A stretch of DNA of 64,000 nucleotides from an uncultured Alphaproteobacteria bacterium. Its GTDB lineage: Bacteria; Pseudomonadota; Alphaproteobacteria; Rhodobacterales; Rhodobacteraceae. The stretch lies in the NCBI GenBank assembly GCA_902556405.1, contig CACDWF010000008.1:34446-98445 (forward strand), given 5' to 3'. Positions 37,019 to 45,012 of the stretch are shown here, in pieces. The notes beneath the pieces were generated by a model. That model had not been told where the DNA came from, searched no databases, and was given only the letters and a program-made list of their open reading frames with translations. Position 1 is the first letter of the stretch. Each line of letters opens with the position of its first letter. The position numbers were made by a program, and so were the translations under genes.

Positions 37019-38219
37019 GACTAAAACCTGGCTTCATATTATTGGTATAGGTGAGAATGGACTAAATGGCCTTGATAAATCAAGCACTGATTTATTGAAC
37101 AGGGCGAGCGTCGTTTTTGGTAGTGCTCGCCAATTGGCTCTTGCAGAGGTTAAATCAAAAGGTAAACCATGGCCTACACCATTTAGCATTGATGAAGTAT
37201 TCAGTAATAAATATAAACTGGCTGTGGTACTGGCTTCTGGAGATCCTTTTTGGTTTGGTGTAGGACCTCTCCTTACTAAAAACTTAAAGAAAAATGAATG
37301 GCGCTCTTACCCTGTGCCATCTACTTTTTCTCTAGCTGCCAATAAAATAGGCTGGCCTATAAACGCTGTTGACTGCTTAGCCTTCCATGCAAAACCAGTA
37401 GAAACCCTTCCTGCAAAACTGTCGGAAGCTGGGAAAGCAATAATTCTCCTCAGAGAATTTAGGCAAATAGAGCAGATCCTTTCTGTATTAAGGAAACATA
37501 ATGTTAATGTTAAAGAAAGTTTTATGTTGTCGAGACTTGGCTGTCCAGAGGAAAAAGTAGTAAAACTTACAGACTCAAAATTATCTGCTTTTAAACAAGA
37601 ATCCAAATCTTTAAAACCACTAGCAGTGGGCATAAGATATATAAATCCTCCATCAGACATCAGTTATTTTCAAGGGCAGGATGATGATGCTTTCAAAACT
37701 GATGGGAATATAACTAAAAAAGATATAAGAGCTCTGACTCTCTCGGAATTGAAATCTTTTGGAAATGAAGTGTTATGGGATATAGGAGCTGGTTCTGGCT
37801 CAATCTCAATTGAATGGTGCTTGGGGCATCCTAAAAACGTAGCCTTTGCCATTGAACGAAGAAGAGATCGTATTTTTTTAATCAAAGCTAATAGAAAAAA
37901 ATTTGGCTTACAAGAAAGATTAACTGTAAAACATGGTAATATTGAAACGATAGCCAAAGATTTACCAACGCCAAACGCTGTTTTTATAGGTGGGGGAGTA
38001 ACTTCAGATTTAATTTACCAAGTGATTAAAGTCCTTGGTAAAAATAGTCGACTTGTAATAAATGCTGTCACTCTTGAGTCCCAGGCTCTTTTGTTAAAAA
38101 AATACAAGCAGTTTGGCGGTAATTTGAAAAAGATTAATATATCCAAGCCAAAGCCTATTGGGGGAAAAACAATTTGGTCAGCTCAATATAATATAATCCA
38201 ATGGAGCTTTAAAACATGA
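37017..38219 (+). CDS. cobL: Precorrin-6Y C5,15-methyltransferase (decarboxylating)
   Basis: Bifunctional methylase that also decarboxylates the acetate at C-12. The 400-residue protein joins a CbiE-like domain (LHIIGIGENGLNGLDKSS; VVLASGDPFWFGVG) and a CbiT-like domain beginning near residue 220 with LWDIGAGSGSISIEWC and AVFIGGGVTSDLI. I choose ATG 37017, which gives the normal start; a GTG at 36990 would lie inside antisense cobK. No good Shine-Dalgarno precedes it, so it may depend on translation of the upstream antisense frame. It overlaps cobE by 4 nt. Confidence 0.95.
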   Translation: MTKTWLHIIGIGENGLNGLDKSSTDLLNRASVVFGSARQLALAEVKSKGKPWPTPFSIDEVFSNKYKLAVVLASGDPFWFGVGPLLTKNLKKNEWRSYPVPSTFSLAANKIGWPINAVDCLAFHAKPVETLPAKLSEAGKAIILLREFRQIEQILSVLRKHNVNVKESFMLSRLGCPEEKVVKLTDSKLSAFKQESKSLKPLAVGIRYINPPSDISYFQGQDDDAFKTDGNITKKDIRALTLSELKSFGNEVLWDIGAGSGSISIEWCLGHPKNVAFAIERRRDRIFLIKANRKKFGLQERLTVKHGNIETIAKDLPTPNAVFIGGGVTSDLIYQVIKVLGKNSRLVINAVTLESQALLLKKYKQFGGNLKKINISKPKPIGGKTIWSAQYNIIQWSFKT

Positions 38220-38581
38220 TTGCAGGAATTGGCTTTAAATCTACAGTTACTATTACTTCATTTAACGAGTTATTTGAAAGTTATATTAAAAGGTATAGTG
38301 TTTTTACAGTTGCTACCTCAAAGGAAAAAGCAATGAATGCAGTCTTTTTAAAATTTGTCAGTACAAACAACTTAAAATTGATCCAGATTGAGGAAGACGC
38401 TATTTACAATATTATCACACCTACTGTTTCCCGTTTGAGTATGAAGTTTAAAAATGTTGGCAGTTTTTGTGAAGCTACAGCACTTGCTGCAGGAGGTACC
38501 GCATCCAAAATTATTTGTGAGAGGAAAATCTCTTCTGATAGGCTTGCTACCATCGCAATCGCAGAAATGGATGGAGATTAA
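38216..38581 (+). CDS. cobE: CobE (CbiG C-terminal-like) cobalamin biosynthesis protein
   Basis: Small protein of 121 residues, homologous to the C-terminal domain of CbiG. It has AGIGFKSTVTI at the N-terminus, the ATSKEKAMN segment, and GSFCEATALAAGG near the C-terminus, the family's best-kept patch. In the aerobic pathway CobE is needed in vivo, but its exact step is still unclear; a role in binding late precorrins has been proposed. It overlaps cobL by 4 nt, and cobM begins 2 nt after it. Confidence 0.88.
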   Translation: MIAGIGFKSTVTITSFNELFESYIKRYSVFTVATSKEKAMNAVFLKFVSTNNLKLIQIEEDAIYNIITPTVSRLSMKFKNVGSFCEATALAAGGTASKIICERKISSDRLATIAIAEMDGD

Positions 38582-38582
38582 A

Positions 38583-39359
38583 TTGACGGTACACTTCATA
38601 GGTGCAGGTCCTGGTGATCCCGAACTCATAACGATTAAAGGAAAAAAACTTTTGGAAAAATGCTCTATCTGTTTTTTTGCGGGATCGATCATTCCACAAG
38701 AAATATTATCCCATTGCGGCCCTTCAACAAAAAAAATAAATACAGCACCCCTATCACTTTCTCAAATTATCAAAAAAATAGAAAAATTTCATAATGAGGG
38801 TCATGAAATTGCTCGGCTTCACTCTGGTGATCTATCTATATGGTCGGCAGTTAATGAACAAATACGTGAATTAATAAAATTAGAAATCCCTTTTAGCATG
38901 ACGCCAGGAGTAACCTCTTTTTCAGCTGCAGCTTCAAGTTTAAAACAGGAACTAACCAAGCCCCAAATAGCCCAATCTATAGTTCTCACTAGAACCGAAG
39001 GTAGGGCATCAAAGATGCCTGAAAATGAAACTTTAGAAAATTTTGCTAAAAGTCGCGCTATTCTTGCGATACACCTATCAATTCATGATATTGCAAAAGT
39101 GGTCAAAAAAGTGAAGCCTTTCTATAACGGTTCTTGCCCAGTAAAAGTTGTGTGGAAGGCATCTTGGCCAGAGGAACAAATTATTCATTCAGATTTAAGT
39201 AATATAGAAAAAGCCATACCTGAATATATGGATAGAACAGCTCTGATACTTATTGGTCCACATTTAGACGCCGCTAATTTTACAGCAAGCAAATTGTATG
39301 ATGAAACCTATGATAGGAGATTTAGAGAAATCGATGCCACTGGAAGAAATCATAAATAG
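38583..39359 (+). CDS. cobM: Precorrin-4 C11-methyltransferase
   Basis: SAM-dependent methylase producing precorrin-5. From the TTG at 38583 the protein begins MTVHFIGAGPGDPELITIKG, exactly the usual CobM N-terminus, and has ARLHSGDLSIWSAVNEQI, MTPGVTSFSAAASSLKQELT and LTRTEGRASKMPE. GGAG at 38573-38576 stands 6 nt before the TTG and supports this start over the ATG at 38571 or the longer open frame upstream. Length is then 258 residues, typical of the family. Its end overlaps the start of cobB by 26 nt. Confidence 0.93.
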   Translation: MTVHFIGAGPGDPELITIKGKKLLEKCSICFFAGSIIPQEILSHCGPSTKKINTAPLSLSQIIKKIEKFHNEGHEIARLHSGDLSIWSAVNEQIRELIKLEIPFSMTPGVTSFSAAASSLKQELTKPQIAQSIVLTRTEGRASKMPENETLENFAKSRAILAIHLSIHDIAKVVKKVKPFYNGSCPVKVVWKASWPEEQIIHSDLSNIEKAIPEYMDRTALILIGPHLDAANFTASKLYDETYDRRFREIDATGRNHK

Positions 39360-40659
39360 GCAAGGTATAATTATTTCAGCACCGGCGTCCGGAGCCGGAA
39401 AAACGACCGTAACTCTAGGTCTTATTAACGCTTTTGCCCGTAAAAGATCTGTACAACCTTTCAAGAGTGGTCCTGACTATATAGATCCAAAATTTCAAAG
39501 TGTTGCGGCAGATCGTCCTTCATATAACTTAGATACATGGGCAATGTCATCCAGCGATATCCTTAATATGATAGGCATGGTAGGCCCTTCGGATATCTGT
39601 ATTGCTGAAGGGTCAATGGGATTATTTGATGGAGTAATAAGCAAGGGTGCAGGTGGAAATGGTTCCACCGCAGATCTAGCAAGCATAACGAGTTGGCCAG
39701 TAATTTTAGTAGTCGACTGCGCAAAGCAGGCTCAATCTGTAGCTGCTTTGATAACCGGTTTCAACTCATTTAGACATGACATAACAATCGGTGGAGTAAT
39801 TCTAAATAATATATCAAGCAAAAGGCACGAAGCTTTAATAGTCAGTGAAGTTTCAAAAACAAAAGTTCCAATTCTAGGGGTTGTCCCTAGATCTAACGAA
39901 CTAACTATCCCAGAAAGACACTTAGGTCTGGTCCAAGCAGAAGATTTATCTAACTTGGAGCAACTAATTTTTAAGCTTGGAAAACTTATTGAAGAAAATT
40001 GTGACCTAGAAGCAATAGCTTGTACTGCAAGAAATAGCTCTCCTCCAATATCAACTTTACAAAAAATTACTCCTCCCGCGCAGAGAATAGCTATTGCGAG
40101 AGATAATGCATTTACCTTTACTTATTCCCATTTGATAGAGGGATGGAAGAAGCAAGGTGCTGAGATTTCCTTTTTCTCTCCGCTAAACGATGAGCCCCCT
40201 TCAAAGAGTGATGACATGGTCTGGTTGCCAGGAGGATACCCTGAACTCTACCTTGGTCGCTTATCTGAATGCAAAAATTTTAAGAATGGACTTATTGATT
40301 TTAGTAAGAAAGGACCAGTGCACGGAGAGTGTGGTGGCTATATGGTTTTGGGAAGAAAAATTATTGGTAAAGGTGGTCAGGCATATGACATGATTGGTAT
40401 GTTTGATTTGGTTACTTCTTTTGAAAAACGCAAGCTCAATCTAGGATATCGAAAAGCCAAGGCTATTGAGCCTTTTTTTGGAATCAAAAAGGGTTCCACT
40501 GTTCTTGGACATGAGTTTCACTATACGACAGTTGTCGAAATAAATGATGAACCTATTGTCTTTGTACAGGATGCTTACCAAAATGAGTTAGGTCAGTTAG
40601 GCTCCAAAAACTCTAATGCTACTGGAACATTTTTTCATCTTATTGGGAGCGAACAATGA
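39334..40659 (+). CDS. cobB: Cobyrinate/hydrogenobyrinic acid a,c-diamide synthase
   Basis: Glutamine-dependent amidase that amidates the a and c side chains; in the aerobic pathway the substrate is hydrogenobyrinic acid. About 441 residues. P-loop ISAPASGAGKTTVTLGL and FKSGPDYIDPKF are at the N-terminus, SMGLFDG follows, and the glutaminase nucleophile is in VHGECGGYMVLG. The frame opens at 39298, but ATG 39334 gives a more usual N-terminus; either overlaps cobM. The product is the substrate for CobN. It overlaps cobA by 4 nt. Confidence 0.93.
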   Translation: MPLEEIINRQGIIISAPASGAGKTTVTLGLINAFARKRSVQPFKSGPDYIDPKFQSVAADRPSYNLDTWAMSSSDILNMIGMVGPSDICIAEGSMGLFDGVISKGAGGNGSTADLASITSWPVILVVDCAKQAQSVAALITGFNSFRHDITIGGVILNNISSKRHEALIVSEVSKTKVPILGVVPRSNELTIPERHLGLVQAEDLSNLEQLIFKLGKLIEENCDLEAIACTARNSSPPISTLQKITPPAQRIAIARDNAFTFTYSHLIEGWKKQGAEISFFSPLNDEPPSKSDDMVWLPGGYPELYLGRLSECKNFKNGLIDFSKKGPVHGECGGYMVLGRKIIGKGGQAYDMIGMFDLVTSFEKRKLNLGYRKAKAIEPFFGIKKGSTVLGHEFHYTTVVEINDEPIVFVQDAYQNELGQLGSKNSNATGTFFHLIGSEQ

Positions 40660-41363
40660 CTATTAGCTTTGTCAGTTCTGGTCCCGGCAATCCAGACCTT
40701 CTTACTGTACTAGCAGTAAAAAGAATTAGTGATGCGGATATTATTTTCTATGATGATTTATCCGCCGGCGAAATACTAAATCTTGCAAAAAAAAGCGCCA
40801 CACTTTTGAGTGTGGGGAAAAGAGCGGGGCTTGCATCACCAAAGCAAAATCAAGTATCTAGATTACTTGTAGAATATGGTAGAACAGGAAAAAAAATTGT
40901 TCGGCTGAAGTCGGGTGATAGTAGTATTTTTTCAAGATTAGAGGAAGAAATTACAGCATTAAATGAAAATGGGTTAGAGTTTGAAATAATCCCAGGAGTA
41001 TCTTCAGCGATGGCTGCGGCGGCGGCTGCAAAAATTCCGTTAACCCGAAGAGTTATGTCGAGACGCGTGCAGTTTATAACTGGACATGATTTCAATGGTG
41101 AACTTCCGGATGACTTAAATATTGCATCCTTAATTGATCCAAATTGTACAACAGTAATCTTCATGGGAAAAAAAACTTTCCCTAATCTAGCTCAGATTCT
41201 TTTAGAAAATGGTCTTGATATCAAAACAAAAGTCCTCATAGCGGAAGACATCTCAAGAAAAGAGGAAAATATTACAAAGGGTACGATAGAGGAGATTTTA
41301 ATCTACCTAAAGGATATTCAAAGCAATCATCCCGCAGTTATAATTTTTGGACCGTTACTTTGA
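40656..41363 (+). CDS. cobA: Uroporphyrinogen-III C-methyltransferase (SUMT)
   Basis: Makes precorrin-2 from uroporphyrinogen III, the branch point to cobalamin. The 235-residue protein begins ISFVSSGPGNPDLLTVLAVK, then VRLKSGDSSIFSRLEEEI, EIIPGVSSAMAAAAAAKIPL and TTVIFMGKKTF, the SUMT motifs. It lacks a siroheme-type CysG extension, so it is the dedicated cob enzyme. It overlaps cobB by 4 nt and cobF by 4 nt (TTGA). Confidence 0.94.
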   Translation: MTISFVSSGPGNPDLLTVLAVKRISDADIIFYDDLSAGEILNLAKKSATLLSVGKRAGLASPKQNQVSRLLVEYGRTGKKIVRLKSGDSSIFSRLEEEITALNENGLEFEIIPGVSSAMAAAAAAKIPLTRRVMSRRVQFITGHDFNGELPDDLNIASLIDPNCTTVIFMGKKTFPNLAQILLENGLDIKTKVLIAEDISRKEENITKGTIEEILIYLKDIQSNHPAVIIFGPLL

Positions 41364-42139
41364 GTATTAACTTATATCTAATAGGACTAGGTTTCGGAGA
41401 TGCAAAGCATGTAACAGAAGAAGCAGCTGAGACAATCAAGAGTTGTAATTTGATACTAATCGGAAAGAAAAAAGACGAAAAATCCGAAATTGCTGACCTT
41501 AAAAAGAAGATTTGTCAATCTTTCATAAAAACTAATAGTGTGAAGTTTAAGGAATTTATTATACCGGAGCGTCAATTAACCAATAAAAAATATATCAACT
41601 CAGTTATAGACTGGCATGATGATATCGCGAAAACATGGGTCGACATGATTAATCAATATACTTCCAGCACTGCAAGAGGAAACATAAACGTCGGAATTCC
41701 CATATGGGGAGACCCTTCATTGTACGATAGTAGCCAAAGAATTGCTTCGCGAGTTAAAAACGCTTTATACCATACCTCCATCAAATTGATTCCTGGTCTC
41801 TCTTCAATACAGTTGCTTGTTTCTGCATTTGGAATTTCCTTTAACGAAATCGGGAAACCGGTCTTGATTACTACAGGTAGGCTTCTTAAGGAAAGAGGAT
41901 GGCCAGATGGAACCGAAACAATTTACGTTGTTTTAGATGGAGAGTGCTCATTCGCATTTTTAAAAGACCATAATATCTATATCTGGTGGGCTGCATATCT
42001 CGGAATGAAAGAACAAACTCTTATTAAAGGCGAGGTTTCAAAAATTGGAAATGAAATTATTAAAACACGAAATACGTTGCGTTCTGATAAAGGATGGATT
42101 TTAGATGTCTATAAACTACAACGACTAGTGAGGAACTGA
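41360..42139 (+). CDS. cobF: Precorrin-6A synthase (deacetylating)
   Basis: SAM-dependent methylase acting at C-1 with loss of acetate, found in the aerobic pathway only. The 259-residue protein shows YLIGLGFGDAKHVTEEAAE, the long CobF-type insert ending WHDDIAKTWVDMI, VGIPIWGDPSLYDSSQRIA and KLIPGLSSIQLLVSAFGI. The start is a TTG that forms TTGA with the cobA stop. The gene completes the methylation set cobA-I-J-M-F-L, all present in this operon. Confidence 0.93.
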   Translation: MSINLYLIGLGFGDAKHVTEEAAETIKSCNLILIGKKKDEKSEIADLKKKICQSFIKTNSVKFKEFIIPERQLTNKKYINSVIDWHDDIAKTWVDMINQYTSSTARGNINVGIPIWGDPSLYDSSQRIASRVKNALYHTSIKLIPGLSSIQLLVSAFGISFNEIGKPVLITTGRLLKERGWPDGTETIYVVLDGECSFAFLKDHNIYIWWAAYLGMKEQTLIKGEVSKIGNEIIKTRNTLRSDKGWILDVYKLQRLVRN

Positions 42140-42144
42140 GATTT

Positions 42145-42663
42145 ATGTCTGAAACATATCTGATACTTGGGGGAAGCAACTCCGGAAAATCTAGGTTTGC
42201 AGAACAATCAGCGCTAAGCCACCAAAAAAACACCCATGGTAAATTGTATTACATAGCTACCGGCCTTGCATATGACACTGAAATGCAAGAGAAAATTAGT
42301 GAACATAAGAAGAGAAGAAACCAAAAATTTGAAACCATAGATTCTCCTGACCTGAGTGCAGATATACTCAAAAGCTCGAAACCGCAGGACGTAATTTTGA
42401 TTGATTGTATATCAATGTCTGTATCGAACATTTTGACACTGAGTCAGTTTAGAGATCGCCGCATTGATGATATTAGAGATGATCTAAAAAAGTGTAGATC
42501 CACCTTGGTTATAGTTGGACAGGAAACCAGCCTAGGCATTTTACCAACTAACGAAATGTCTAGGAAATTTTTAAAAGTATCAGGAAAATTGAATCAAGAC
42601 ATAGGTCGTTTTGCCAATAGCGTAACTTTAGTCGTCGCAGGACATCCAATAAAGATTAAATAA
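42145..42663 (+). CDS. cobU: Adenosylcobinamide kinase / GTP:adenosylcobinamide-phosphate guanylyltransferase
   Basis: Bifunctional enzyme that phosphorylates adenosylcobinamide and transfers GMP, preparing it for joining with alpha-ribazole. The 172-residue protein has P-loop LGGSNSGKSRFAEQSA, ATGLAYDTEMQEKISEHKKRR with the guanylylated His region, and GILPTNEMSRKF...GKLNQDIGRFA. It is the last gene of the operon, 5 nt after cobF. The name follows the Salmonella scheme; it is cobP in P. denitrificans. Confidence 0.94.
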   Translation: MSETYLILGGSNSGKSRFAEQSALSHQKNTHGKLYYIATGLAYDTEMQEKISEHKKRRNQKFETIDSPDLSADILKSSKPQDVILIDCISMSVSNILTLSQFRDRRIDDIRDDLKKCRSTLVIVGQETSLGILPTNEMSRKFLKVSGKLNQDIGRFANSVTLVVAGHPIKIK

Positions 42664-42698
42664 ATGCAATAGTTTTTTGTAATATCTGCCTGCATTTA
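42661..42698. terminator. Inverted repeat at the 3' end of the cob operon
   Basis: TAAATGCA (42661-42668, including the cobU stop codon) and TGCATTTA (42691-42698) are exact complements around a 22-nt loop. The stem is AT-rich and is not followed by a T-run on either strand, so intrinsic termination would be weak. It lies between convergent cobU and the thioredoxin-like gene, where a two-way terminator would be useful. Confidence 0.25.
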
Positions 42699-42704
42699 AT
42701 CGCA

Positions 42705-43259
42705 TCAGTTAACTTTCCACTTTATCGAACAACCCATTGAAGCGATTTGGTCACTTGGCCCCTCTCCAGTTTGAGCCACGCCTTTCATCGCTTCGAAGAG
42801 ATCTCTTTTTAAATCGACAGGACCGGCCTCTTTCCTAGATGCGTCTAATCTTCCTCTGTACTGTAGTTTGTGATCCTTGTTAAATCCAAAAAAATCCGGA
42901 GTACATACAGCATTGTATAGCTTAGCCACTTCTTGGGTCTCATCATACATATATGGAAAAGTAAAATTATGCTTTGCGGCCAGCTTTTTCATGTTATCGA
43001 AGGAATCCTCTGGGTAACTAATTACATCATTTGAACTAATGGCCGCTATACCAACCCCAAGCTTTTGTAACTCGCTGGCGTCTCGAACAATTCGATCCAA
43101 AATAGCCAGCACATAAGGACAATGATTACATATAAACATTATCAATAAACCATTAATCCCGCTAACTTCTTCTAGAGTATATTTTTTTCCATCAACAGAT
43201 GGTAAGTTAAACTCTTTTGCTCGCCAACCAAAATCACAAACTGGTGGAATTTCTGCCAT
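42705..43259 (-). CDS. Thioredoxin/peroxiredoxin-like protein (AhpC/TSA-type fold)
   Basis: Cytoplasmic thioredoxin-fold protein of 184 residues. FICNHCPYVLAI (about residues 42-53) holds a CxxC redox pair followed by the cis-Pro-type CTPDFFGF later. It resembles the widespread 'thioredoxin family protein' with NHCPYV motif, whose substrate is not settled. There is no signal peptide or lipoprotein box. It follows rpe by 4 nt on the minus strand and faces the cob operon end. Confidence 0.8.
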   Translation of the reverse strand: MAEIPPVCDFGWRAKEFNLPSVDGKKYTLEEVSGINGLLIMFICNHCPYVLAILDRIVRDASELQKLGVGIAAISSNDVISYPEDSFDNMKKLAAKHNFTFPYMYDETQEVAKLYNAVCTPDFFGFNKDHKLQYRGRLDASRKEAGPVDLKRDLFEAMKGVAQTGEGPSDQIASMGCSIKWKVN

Positions 43260-43263
43260 TTTT

Positions 43264-43974
43264 TTATCCTTCTATTTTTAGGGCGCTTTCAGCAGCTTCC
43301 CTTATTCTCTTTATATTTTGTCCATATACAATTGGGTTGTTGACACTACCATTTGAAAAAACAGCCGATCCAGCTACCAAAATATCCGCTCCTGCTGAAA
43401 CGACACTAGGTGCAGTATCGGCAGTTATTCCTCCATCAACCTCGATTAAAAAATCTTTATGCTTTTTTAGATTAGCTAATCTTTCAATCTTTCTTAGTTG
43501 AGACGAAATAAACTTCTGGCCTCCAAAACCCGGGTTAACCGTCATCACACATATTAAGTCTACCAATTCTACTAACTGGTCAGCCACTTCGTGAGAGGTG
43601 CCTGGGTTTAAGGCTAATCCCACCTTTACACCAAGACTATTTATTGCCTGCAGAGACCTGTGAATGTGTTGCCCTGCTTCGAAATGAACTGTTATCATAT
43701 CCGCGCCCGCTTCAGCAAAAGCTTCAAGATATTGATCTACAGGTGAAATCATCAGATGGACATCCATAAACGTTTTGATATAAGGTCTAATTGCCTTGCA
43801 GGTTTCAGGTCCGAAAGTTATGTTCGGCACAAAATGACCATCCATAACATCAATGTGGATCCAATCGCAACCCTGCTCTTCTACAGCTTCAATTTCTTTG
43901 CCAAAATTTGCAAAATCTGCGGATAGTATTGATGGTGCAATTTTTATTGACTCTCTGGACAATAGTGGTTCCAT
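43264..43974 (-). CDS. rpe: Ribulose-phosphate 3-epimerase
   Basis: TIM-barrel enzyme interconverting ribulose-5- and xylulose-5-phosphate in the pentose phosphate pathway. The 236-residue protein has KIAPSILSADFANFG, the metal-site VMDGHFVPNITFGP, DVHLMIS, MTVNPGFGGQKFI and VDGGITADTAP...VAGSAVF, the complete family set. Length is typical. It heads a two-gene unit with the thioredoxin-like gene. The divergent gap to the next gene is 43 bp. Confidence 0.96.
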   Translation of the reverse strand: MEPLLSRESIKIAPSILSADFANFGKEIEAVEEQGCDWIHIDVMDGHFVPNITFGPETCKAIRPYIKTFMDVHLMISPVDQYLEAFAEAGADMITVHFEAGQHIHRSLQAINSLGVKVGLALNPGTSHEVADQLVELVDLICVMTVNPGFGGQKFISSQLRKIERLANLKKHKDFLIEVDGGITADTAPSVVSAGADILVAGSAVFSNGSVNNPIVYGQNIKRIREAAESALKIEG

Positions 43975-43975
43975 T

Positions 43976-43981
43976 TATAAT
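43976..43981 (+). promoter_or_regulatory. Possible -10 box for the quinone oxidoreductase gene
   Basis: A perfect TATAAT sits 36 nt before ATG 44018, in the narrow divergent gap after the rpe start. The nearest -35-like TTGACT (43947-43952) is 23 bp away, too far for a standard promoter. I list it only as a candidate in AT-rich DNA. Confidence 0.28.
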
Positions 43982-44017
43982 AAAAACATATTTTGATTAC
44001 TATGGGAGATAATGCAA

Positions 44018-45010
44018 ATGTCAACTCAAAATGTAAAGGCAGCAATAATTGATGAAAATGGTGGAAGTGAGAAATTTAAGATAATTACACAAGAGGTTGG
44101 CTCTCCAGGAAGCGATGAAATACTTATTAAACATAAGGCTATAGGCCTTAATTTTATTGATGTGTATCACAGAACGCGAATCTCAGATAATTATGCCGTC
44201 GCACTACCTGCAGTGCTCGGCATGGAGGCTTCGGGAGTAGTTGAAGCAGTGGGTGATGGTGTTACTCACTTAGTTTCTGGCGATCGCGTTGCATATGCTG
44301 CTACACCGCCAGGCGCCTATTGTGAGGCCAGGGTTATGCCCGCTAAACAAGTTTGTAAGCTTCCTGATGAAATATCATTTGAGGAAGGTGCAGCGATGAT
44401 GCTAAAGGGGTTGACTGTAAAATATCTTTTTCACGATACGACAGAATTGAAAAGTGGAGACCAGATTTTGTTCCATGCAGCTGCAGGCGGTGTCGGATTG
44501 ATTGCCTGTCAGTGGGCTAGAAGTGAAGGTTTAGAATTGATAGGCACTGCCGGTTCTGATGAAAAGTGTAAGTTGGCAAAAAAATTTGGTGCATCTCAAA
44601 CTATAAACTATTCTACGAATAACTTTTCCGAAGAAGTCATGAAACTAACGAATGGTATTGGCGTTCCGGTTGTAATGGATTCTGTTGGTAAAACGACCTT
44701 CGACGATTCTTTAAGTTGTTTAAAAGACTTTGGAATTTTTATCTCCTTTGGAAATGCATCCGGAAATATTAATCCTATCGATATTGGTATCTTAGCAAAA
44801 AAATCACTCAAAATAACTAGAACTGGTCTCTTTACACATATAGGTGACTTTACCCGCTGCCAAGAGATGGCAAAGGTTCTTTTCGGAAAAGTAGTTTCTG
44901 GTGATGTCAAAATACAAATAGATCAAACCTTCTCATTGAACGATATTGCTTCAGCTCACGACTCACTAGAAGCGCGAAAAACAACGGGTTCAACAGTTAT
45001 AACGATATAG
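44018..45010 (+). CDS. Zinc-less MDR-family NADPH:quinone oxidoreductase
   Basis: Medium-chain reductase of the QOR type, 330 residues. It has GLNFIDVYHRTR, LPAVLGMEASGVVEAVGDGV, AAMMLKGLTVKYL and the nucleotide-binding HAAAGGVGLIACQWAR, and lacks the structural zinc cysteines. GGGAG at 44004-44008 is 9 nt before ATG 44018 but only 3 nt before ATG 44012, so I choose 44018. It stands alone, convergent with the TIGR03084 gene with 2 nt between stops. It reduces quinones or enones; its actual substrate is unknown. Confidence 0.88.
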   Translation: MSTQNVKAAIIDENGGSEKFKIITQEVGSPGSDEILIKHKAIGLNFIDVYHRTRISDNYAVALPAVLGMEASGVVEAVGDGVTHLVSGDRVAYAATPPGAYCEARVMPAKQVCKLPDEISFEEGAAMMLKGLTVKYLFHDTTELKSGDQILFHAAAGGVGLIACQWARSEGLELIGTAGSDEKCKLAKKFGASQTINYSTNNFSEEVMKLTNGIGVPVVMDSVGKTTFDDSLSCLKDFGIFISFGNASGNINPIDIGILAKKSLKITRTGLFTHIGDFTRCQEMAKVLFGKVVSGDVKIQIDQTFSLNDIASAHDSLEARKTTGSTVITI

Positions 45011-45012
45011 CT

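Noticed and set aside
36305..37024. 239-codon plus-strand frame as a real protein gene
   Set aside because: The peptide is extreme in Phe, Tyr, Cys, His and Lys, has no recognisable domain, and lies in exact register opposite clear cobK. I treat it as a possible translation bridge, not as a functional protein.
42661..42698. Strong intrinsic terminator after the cob operon
   Set aside because: The 8-bp stem is AT-rich with a 22-nt loop and no T-run, so I list it only as a weak inverted repeat.
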